Below are positions 58,849-64,000 of a stretch of 64,000 bases of DNA, one piece after another. Source of the DNA: Candidatus Devosia phytovorans (GTDB taxonomy: Bacteria > Pseudomonadota > Alphaproteobacteria > Rhizobiales > Devosiaceae); contig CP119312.1 in the NCBI GenBank assembly GCA_029202405.1, positions 3,477,001-3,541,000 of the forward strand, read 5' to 3'. The notes beneath the pieces are model-generated. The model was given only the letters and a program-made list of their open reading frames with translations. It was not told where the DNA came from and searched no databases. Position 1 is the first letter of the stretch; each line of letters starts with the position of its first letter. Made by a program: the position numbers and the translations under genes.

Positions 58849-60273
58849 ATGAGCGATGCCGTTGAGGGCCGGTGGGCCGAGATCTTTACGCCACGCTATG
58901 CGACGGTGACGCTTATCCTGTGCCTTGGTGTCGCGCTTCTGGCATTCAACGCGTTTCTTGCCTCGATTTCGCTGCCGACGGCGGTGCAGGAAATGGGTGG
59001 CGTGGCGCTGATTTCCTGGGCGCTGACGCTGTTCCTGGTGTTTGCCATCGTGGGTGGGTCGGGCGCGGCGCTGTTCAAGCAGCGGCTGGGCGCGCGGACG
59101 GCACTGCTGGTTTCGGCAGGCGTGTTCCTGCTGGGTACGGTGATTGCCGCCTCGGCCTCGTCGATGGAGCAGGTGCTGGTGGGCCGGGCGCTGCAGGGGC
59201 TTGGCGAAGGCGTGGTTTCGGCCATCTGCTTTGCGCTGATCCCGGAGCTCTTTCCATCGCGGCTGGTGCCGAAGGTGTTTGGCCTGCAGGCGATGATCTG
59301 GGCGATCGCGGCCTTTGGCGGGCCGGCGGCGGCTGGGCTACTGACCGAGCTGGTGTCGTGGCGAGCGGCCTTCCTTGTCAATGTGCCGTTCGTAGCGGTG
59401 TTTGCGATCATGGTGATGATCAAGGTGCCGGCACACTCGCCGGGCGATCAACGGGTGGTAAGCTTTCCCGGCTTGCGGCTACTGGTGATCGGCGTGGCCA
59501 TCATGCTGGTGGCGCTGGCGGGCGTAGTGGCGCCGCTGTCGGCGACGGCGCTGCTGGTGGCCGCTGCCGTGCTGCTGGTGGGCGCCGTGTGGATGGATGG
59601 ACGGGCGCGGGACCGGCTGATGCCACCCGATGCCTTCCGGCCGGTTTCGGTGGTCGGCACAGGGCTATGGATGGTACTGCTGATCAATGTCGCGGGAGCG
59701 GGCTCGGCCGTCTATCTCGTGCTGGTGGTGCAGGAAATGTGGGGCTACGGGCCAACGGCAGCGGGGGCGCTGGCAGCGGTGCTGGCCGTAGCCTGGAGCA
59801 TGTCGGCCATTACCGTGGCCAATGTGCGCAGCAAGGAGACGCGCAAGATCCTGATCCGGCTGGGACCGGCGATGATCGGGCTGGGCCTGCTGCTGGTGCT
59901 GGCCGGGCTGGAACTCGATCAGGTGGTAGTGGTGATTGTGGGCCAGTTGATCATCGGTTCGGGCTTTGGCACCTGCAATGGGTATCTCAACCTCACCATG
60001 ATGGAAGCGGCGAGCGATACGGAGCGCGACCGGACTTCGGCGCTGATGCCGACGACGCAATCGGCCGGCAATGCCATCGGGGCGGCGCTGGCGGGGGTGG
60101 CGGCCAATGCGGCAGGCATGGCGAGTGCCACGGGGGTCGCAGACGTGAAGCTGGCCGTGGTGCCGGTCTATCTGCTGGGCGCGGTGACGGCGGCGCTGGC
60201 GGCTGCCGCGGCCTGGCGGATGGTGGGGATGATCAGACCGCAAGACCAGAGCTCGAGTTTTGCGGCGGGGTAG
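58849..60273 (+). CDS. MFS transporter, multidrug-type
   Basis: A 474-residue MFS protein (ATG 58849; a GTG at 58846 is in frame). About fourteen hydrophobic helices by eye, so DHA2-like: helix 1 LILCLGVALLAFNAFLASISLP, a conserved loop after helix 2-3, and LVGRALQGLGEGVVSAICFALIPELFP around helix 4-5, with the proline/glycine-rich antiporter stretch GGPAAAGLLTELVSWRAAFLVNVP. Probably proton-driven drug efflux. Upstream 58700-58848 is AT-richer and should hold the promoter. No regulator adjoins. Confidence 0.88.
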   Translation: MSDAVEGRWAEIFTPRYATVTLILCLGVALLAFNAFLASISLPTAVQEMGGVALISWALTLFLVFAIVGGSGAALFKQRLGARTALLVSAGVFLLGTVIAASASSMEQVLVGRALQGLGEGVVSAICFALIPELFPSRLVPKVFGLQAMIWAIAAFGGPAAAGLLTELVSWRAAFLVNVPFVAVFAIMVMIKVPAHSPGDQRVVSFPGLRLLVIGVAIMLVALAGVVAPLSATALLVAAAVLLVGAVWMDGRARDRLMPPDAFRPVSVVGTGLWMVLLINVAGAGSAVYLVLVVQEMWGYGPTAAGALAAVLAVAWSMSAITVANVRSKETRKILIRLGPAMIGLGLLLVLAGLELDQVVVVIVGQLIIGSGFGTCNGYLNLTMMEAASDTERDRTSALMPTTQSAGNAIGAALAGVAANAAGMASATGVADVKLAVVPVYLLGAVTAALAAAAAWRMVGMIRPQDQSSSFAAG

Positions 60274-60294
60274 AGAGTCCTCCACATTCACGAT

Positions 60295-60424
60295 GTCATC
60301 CCGGCCTTGAGCCGGGACCCATCTCGATATGTCATCACGTCCGCTAGGTCTTCGTGCTGAACATGGCCACCTTGCGGCAAGCCACGGATCTCAGGATGGG
60401 CCCCGGCTCAAGGCCGGGGTGACA
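60295..60424. repeat. REP-like pair of inverted GC-rich repeats
   Basis: GTCATCCCGGCCTTGAGCC at 60295 and its imperfect complement, GGCTCAAGGCCGGGGTGAC, at 60404-60422, in opposite orientation. This is the typical dispersed palindromic repeat of Hyphomicrobiales intergenic regions, between convergent genes. Part of it could fold into a long hairpin that ends both transcripts. Confidence 0.65.
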
Positions 60425-60461
60425 CCGAGTGTGCGGTGGGCCCGGACGGCATTCCCAGAAA

Positions 60462-60491
60462 TAAAAAGGACGGTGGCCGCAACCACCGTCC
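60462..60491 (-). terminator. Intrinsic terminator of the peroxiredoxin gene
   Basis: GGACGGTGG (60468-60476) and CCACCGTCC (60483-60491) form a perfect 9-bp stem; on the minus strand it is followed by a run of T (AAAAA on the plus strand). It lies about 30 bases after the peroxiredoxin stop. Confidence 0.8.
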
Positions 60492-60523
60492 AGTTTGTCA
60501 GGGAGAAAACGAGATGCGGGACG

Positions 60524-61159
60524 TTACCCGCGGGGCTGAGGGACAATGCGCAGGTAGGGCTTGGGTTCCTTCCAGCCGCCCGGGAACTTTTCCTTGGCCG
60601 CATCGGCGGAAACCGACGAGGCGATGATGACGTCCTCGCCGTCCTTCCAGTTGACCGGGGTGGCGACCGAATATTTTGCCGTCAGCTGCAGCGAGTCGAT
60701 GACGCGCAGCACTTCATCGAAATTGCGGCCGGTGGAAGCCGGGTACTCGATCTTGAGCTTTACCTTCTTGTCCGGGCCGACGACGAAGACCGAGCGCACG
60801 GTCAGCGTGTTGTCGGCATTGGGATGGATCATGTCGTAGAGCTTGGCGACTTCGCCCTTGGTGTCGGCGAGCAGCGGGAAGTTCAGAGCGGTACCCTGGG
60901 TTTCCTCGATGTCCTTGGCCCAGCCGCCGTGGTCTTCGAGCTTGTCGACCGACAGCCCAAGTACCTTGACGCCACGCTTGTCGAATTCGGGCTTGAGCTT
61001 GGCCGTATAGCCCAGCTCAGTGGTGCAGACGGGCGTGAAATTCTTGGGATGGCTGAAGAGCACCGCCCAGAAGCCATCGATGTAATCGTGGAAGTGGATC
61101 GGGCCTTCGGTGGAATCGACGGTGAAATCGGGGGCGGTGTCGCCAATCAAAATGGACAT
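60524..61159 (-). CDS. 1-Cys peroxiredoxin (Prx6/AhpC-TSA type)
   Basis: A 211-residue peroxiredoxin. Peroxidatic Cys45 lies in FTPVCTTELG after SHPKNF; there is no second resolving cysteine, and the C-terminal extension (ATPVNWKDGEDVIIASSVS) is that of the Prx6 group. It reduces hydrogen peroxide and organic peroxides with an external thiol. Size and motifs are normal. Monocistronic, with the terminator above. Confidence 0.96.
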   Translation of the reverse strand: MSILIGDTAPDFTVDSTEGPIHFHDYIDGFWAVLFSHPKNFTPVCTTELGYTAKLKPEFDKRGVKVLGLSVDKLEDHGGWAKDIEETQGTALNFPLLADTKGEVAKLYDMIHPNADNTLTVRSVFVVGPDKKVKLKIEYPASTGRNFDEVLRVIDSLQLTAKYSVATPVNWKDGEDVIIASSVSADAAKEKFPGGWKEPKPYLRIVPQPRG

Positions 61160-61324
61160 TCTTTAGCCTTTTCCTCGCGGGCCAAAGCCCGTCTATGCTT
61201 TGAGACAGAATATCGTACTCCTGGGCACGCTATGAAGCGGCAGGGAGCGGAATGCTTTTATATTCTGGCGGGTTAATGCGCCATGGCGTTCCAAGGCTCC
61301 CGCCCGGATCGAAATGCCGCCAGG

Positions 61325-61822
61325 CTAGCGCGCAGTCGGCACGCCGTTGGTCCAGGTGACCTGCTCGGTGTTGAGCGGAATGACCGAGAGGCTCATCTTG
61401 CCCGAGCCCTGCTGGATTTCGCGGGCATGCGCCAGGTAGATCAGCGAATTGTTGGCCTGGTCATAGACCCGGGAGACACGCAGCGACTTCCAGATCAGCG
61501 AACGCCCTTCCTTGAAGATTTCCTCGCCACCGCCGCGCAGGGAAATATCGCCGATGGTGATCGGGCCGGTGACCGAGCAATCGAGCGCGGAATATGAGGG
61601 GTCCTCGAACCAGTTGCCCTGGCTGATGCGATCGATGAAGGAGCGGTTGAAATAGGCCAGATGGCAGGTCACGCCAGCCACCTCGGGATCCGCCACCGCG
61701 TCAATGGAGATATCATTGCCGGTCCAGTCGACCCCAACATTGCCCACTTCGCGGCTATCGCCGCAGGCGGCGAGCGTGACGGCAATCAGGGCAGCAGTAG
61801 CAAGGGCGGCAAGGCGTTTCAT
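61325..61822 (-). CDS. creA: CreA-family protein, putative lipoprotein
   Basis: A 165-residue protein from ATG 61822. It begins with a signal sequence ending in a lipobox (VTLAAC, Cys20) and continues with the CreA pattern: VGNVGVDWTGNDISIDAVADPEVAGVTCHLAYFNRSFIDR, GNWFEDPSYSALDCSVTGPI, then IGDISLRGGGEEIFKEGRSLIWKSLRVSR. Function of CreA is unknown. It should be exported and possibly lipid-anchored. Confidence 0.92.
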   Translation of the reverse strand: MKRLAALATAALIAVTLAACGDSREVGNVGVDWTGNDISIDAVADPEVAGVTCHLAYFNRSFIDRISQGNWFEDPSYSALDCSVTGPITIGDISLRGGGEEIFKEGRSLIWKSLRVSRVYDQANNSLIYLAHAREIQQGSGKMSLSVIPLNTEQVTWTNGVPTAR

Positions 61823-61888
61823 CGGCGTCGCTCCGGCGGGGTTTGTTCCCATCACACATGGCCCCGCGGCGCGGCGACCACAAGAGTG

Positions 61889-62689
61889 TCAGTGGGTGTT
61901 TTCGCGCAGCTTCTTTTCGAGCAAGCGGACCAGCAGGGACAGTGAAATGGTCATGGTGAGATAGAGGAAGGCCACGACATTATAGGTTTCAAAGAAGAGG
62001 AATGTGCCGGAGGAATAGACCTTGCCAAGCTGGGTGATGTCCTGGACGCCGAGGGCCGAGACCAGCGCTGAATCCTTGATCATCGAGACGAAGTCATTGG
62101 CGAGCGGCGGCAGGATGGTGCGCAGGGCCTGGGGCAGGACGATGAGGCGGAAGCACTTCCAGCGGGAAAAGCCGAGGGCGCGCGCCGCCTCGATCTGGCC
62201 CTTGTCGACGGCTTCGATGCCAGCGCGGAAGATTTCGGCGATGAAGGCGGAATAGCAGACAGTGAGCGCGAGGATGGCGCGCCAGACGAAATCGAACTGG
62301 CGGATGGTGATGGTGGCATCGAGGGGCTGCAGCAGCCAGTTGACGGCACTGACGAGGCCGGGAGCACCGACGAAGGCGACGTAGAACAGAAAGACCAGAA
62401 CCGGAATGCCGCGGATGATTTCCACGTAGAAGGTGGCGATCTCGCGGAAAACGCGGTTGCCGGAGGTGCGGGCCAGGGCGACCAGCAGGCCGATGAGCGT
62501 TGCCGCGGCAAAGGCGACCAGGGTCACCCAGACGGTGGTGATGACGCCGCCGGACAGGGCGCGGAAAATCTGGGCATAGGTGCCATTGGCGGTAATGCCC
62601 CAGAGGCCGAGCACGAAGAGCAGCGCGATGGCGAGCAGCCACCACGGGGTCTGGGAGAGGATGGAGGGTTTGCGGGGGATGTAGGTCAT
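61889..62689 (-). CDS. Polar amino-acid ABC transporter permease (HisM/GlnP type)
   Basis: A 266-residue inner-membrane permease. Helices and the ABC-interaction loop (EAARALGFSRWKCFRLIVLPQALRTILPPLAND, ~165-198) identify it as the family-3 amino-acid uptake type, as do EIIRGIPVLVFLFY and the FIAEIFRAGIEAVDKGQ stretch. It sits 42 bases after the binding-protein gene and was co-transcribed with it. The ATPase subunit is not in the window on this side. Confidence 0.96.
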   Translation of the reverse strand: MTYIPRKPSILSQTPWWLLAIALLFVLGLWGITANGTYAQIFRALSGGVITTVWVTLVAFAAATLIGLLVALARTSGNRVFREIATFYVEIIRGIPVLVFLFYVAFVGAPGLVSAVNWLLQPLDATITIRQFDFVWRAILALTVCYSAFIAEIFRAGIEAVDKGQIEAARALGFSRWKCFRLIVLPQALRTILPPLANDFVSMIKDSALVSALGVQDITQLGKVYSSGTFLFFETYNVVAFLYLTMTISLSLLVRLLEKKLRENTH

Positions 62690-62731
62690 GAAAGGCGGGA
62701 TCGCGACAGGGCCGCGATACCGGGATGTCCG

Positions 62732-63529
62732 TTATTGGGCCGAGTTATACTCGTAGAACCACTTCTGCTGCAGCGTGTCCATGGTGCCGTCGGACTTGAT
62801 CTGGGCAAGGGCGGCGTTGATGGGGGCGGTCAGGTCGGAGCCGGGGGTGAGGATGAAGCCGAAGTCTTCCGAGCCGAGCGGGGTGCCGATGACTTTGAAG
62901 GCGCCGGGATTGGCGCCGATATAGCCATTGGCCGAGGTCTGATCCATCAGGACGGTATCGACGTCGCCCGACTGCAGTGCCTGGACCGAGGCGCCGAAGG
63001 TGTCGAAGAGCTTGATGCGCGGATTGGCTTCGTCGCCATCGAGCACATTGTAGACGGCGACATAGAAATTGGTGGTGCCGGCCTGGGCGCCGACCAGGTT
63101 ATTGGTGTCAGCCGCAAAAGTGGCGGCGTCGGTGAAGCGGTCTTCGTCGGCGCGAACCAGCATCAGCTGTTCGGAGGTCAGATAGCTGTCGGAGAAATCG
63201 ACCTGTTCCTTGCGTTCGTCATTGATGGTGATGCCATCCATGCCGACGTCGAACTGGCCATCGCGCACGGCCTGGATCATCACGTCCCAGGAGGTCAGCT
63301 CCCATTTGACCGTGGTGTTAAGGCGCTTGGCGATCTCGTTGAAGAGGTCATACTCAAAACCGATGCCTTCGCCGGTGGCCGGATCGGCAAAGTTGAGCGG
63401 GACATAGGCATTTTCGGTGACGGCGACGATTTCGCGACCGGCCAGATCGGGCAATGCGTCCCGGGCGGCGACGGGCAGGACAAGGGCGGTGAGCGCCGCA
63501 GCAGCGGCGAAAAGCTTGATGGCGGTCAT
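62732..63529 (-). CDS. Amino-acid ABC transporter substrate-binding protein
   Basis: A 265-residue periplasmic binding protein of family 3. A signal peptide (MTAIKLFAAAAALTALVLPVAARD, cleavage ~22) is followed by EIVAVTENAYVPLNFADPATGEGIGFEYDLFNEIAKRL, SWDVMIQAVRDGQFDVGMDGITINDERKEQVDFSDSYL, and the C-terminal LTPGSDLTAPINAALAQIKSDGTMDTLQQKW. Arg/Asp positions suit an alpha-amino-acid ligand but its identity is not readable. First gene of an operon with the permease. Confidence 0.96.
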   Translation of the reverse strand: MTAIKLFAAAAALTALVLPVAARDALPDLAGREIVAVTENAYVPLNFADPATGEGIGFEYDLFNEIAKRLNTTVKWELTSWDVMIQAVRDGQFDVGMDGITINDERKEQVDFSDSYLTSEQLMLVRADEDRFTDAATFAADTNNLVGAQAGTTNFYVAVYNVLDGDEANPRIKLFDTFGASVQALQSGDVDTVLMDQTSANGYIGANPGAFKVIGTPLGSEDFGFILTPGSDLTAPINAALAQIKSDGTMDTLQQKWFYEYNSAQ

Positions 63530-63609
63530 GAGGCGGCAGTCTCCCGAGCAAGAATTTGCCGGGAGACTAGACCGAAGAAGTCGGGTTTGGAAATGGCTTT
63601 GTGACGCAA

Positions 63610-64000
63610 TTACGTCCGCAGCATGCCGCCAGATTGCTTGGTGACAGCAGCGATAATGCTGGCCGAGACCTTGTCGATGTCTTCATCGGTCAGCGTCCTG
63701 TCGGCGGGTTGTATGATGACTTCGATGGCGACCGACTTCTTGCCCTCGCCGACATGGCTGCCCTCGAAGACGTCAAAGACGGTGACGTCCTTGATCAGCG
63801 CCTTGTCGGCCCCCTTTGCCGCCTTGAGGATGGCGCCGGCGGTGACCGCCTTATCGACGATAAAGGCGAAGTCGCGACTGAGCGGCATCAGGGCCGAGAG
63901 GTCGAGTGCCGGCTTGGTTTTGGTCGCCTTCCTGCGCGGTTCGGGCAGGGCATCGAGGTCGAGCTCGAAGGCTGTGACGGGGAAGTCGATGTCGAGTTCT
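63610..64000 (-). CDS. pheT: Phenylalanyl-tRNA synthetase beta chain, C-terminal part; partial gene
   Basis: The minus-strand frame is open from 64000 to the stop at 63610 (130 codons incl. stop) and shows the PheT C-terminus: VTAFELDLDALPEPRRK, then SALMPLSRDFAFIVDKAV and the anticodon-binding fold with KDVTVFDVFEGSHVGEGKKSVAIEVIIQPADRTLTDEDID. The rest is outside the window. A universal housekeeping gene, so this side is chromosome. Separated from the ABC operon by about 80 bases. Confidence 0.95.
   Translation of the reverse strand, partial: ELDIDFPVTAFELDLDALPEPRRKATKTKPALDLSALMPLSRDFAFIVDKAVTAGAILKAAKGADKALIKDVTVFDVFEGSHVGEGKKSVAIEVIIQPADRTLTDEDIDKVSASIIAAVTKQSGGMLRT

Noticed and set aside
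58872..60347. A 491-codon Gly/Ala-rich frame overlapping the MFS gene on the same strand
   Set aside because: A frame-shifted shadow of a transporter with a clear helix pattern.
1..64000. CRISPR arrays
   Set aside because: No regular series of direct repeats with unique spacers was seen; the only short repeat pair (23792-23838) has two copies.

Overview
The window is one end of a large integrated genomic island in an alphaproteobacterial chromosome, most likely of the order Hyphomicrobiales and possibly Devosia-like. That guess rests on the look of the proteins and gene neighbourhood, not on a search. The boundary is clear: a tRNA-Ser(GGA) gene (55064-55153, minus strand) with a tyrosine integrase reading away from its 3' end (53332-54963). 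To the right lie ordinary chromosomal genes (msrA, an MmcQ/YjbR gene, a GT-C-like membrane protein, an MFS carrier, a 1-Cys peroxiredoxin, creA, a polar amino-acid ABC transporter and the 3' end of pheT). Everything left of 55.06 kb is accessory. The far end of the island lies outside the window.

Layout from left to right. 0-1.4 kb: ATPase plus HNH pair (Septu-like). 1.6 kb: HU protein. 2.1-7.9 kb: three overlapping genes for a cytosine-5 methyltransferase, a 997-residue protein with a MORC/HSP90-type GHKL domain at one end and a histidine-kinase-like core at the other, and a receiver-domain protein. 8-15 kb: membrane protein, KfrA remnant, XRE regulator, and two paralogous soluble FtsH-like AAA+/zinc proteases with two small genes between them. 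15.7-23.5 kb: 1860-residue helicase-nuclease and a GmrSD-type (DUF262/HNH) protein. 23.9-25.8 kb: small accessory genes. 26.3-29.5 kb: two regulator/effector pairs (HxlR with SDR, TetR with MFS). 29.7-37.1 kb: large P-loop NTPase with a C-terminal PD-(D/E)XK site, an ApeA-like HEPN protein, and an Rpn-type nuclease. 38.4-40.6 kb: tandem-HTH regulator and unknown genes. 40.7-46 kb: large serine recombinase, KfrA-like protein and a set of very small overlapping genes. 46.8-49.3 kb: helicase-nuclease fusion. 49.5-51 kb: decayed chromosomal-type genes. 51-53.3 kb: DUF2971 protein, MgtC-like protein and a small gene by the integrase.

Many genes carry nuclease, NTPase, HEPN or methyltransferase signatures and no phage structural or conjugation genes are visible, so I read this as a defence island rather than a prophage. 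The best candidate for an undescribed system is the methyltransferase / dual-GHKL / receiver operon: it combines self-marking of DNA, a MORC-like ATPase clamp and phosphorelay-like parts in three translationally coupled genes. Other strong candidates are the twin soluble FtsH-like protease cluster, the serine recombinase with an IS5-type (DUF4096-like) C-terminal segment, and a structured leader present twice, once before the recombinase and once before a mini-gene resembling its N-terminus. All functional statements are from reading motifs by eye; no database search was possible.
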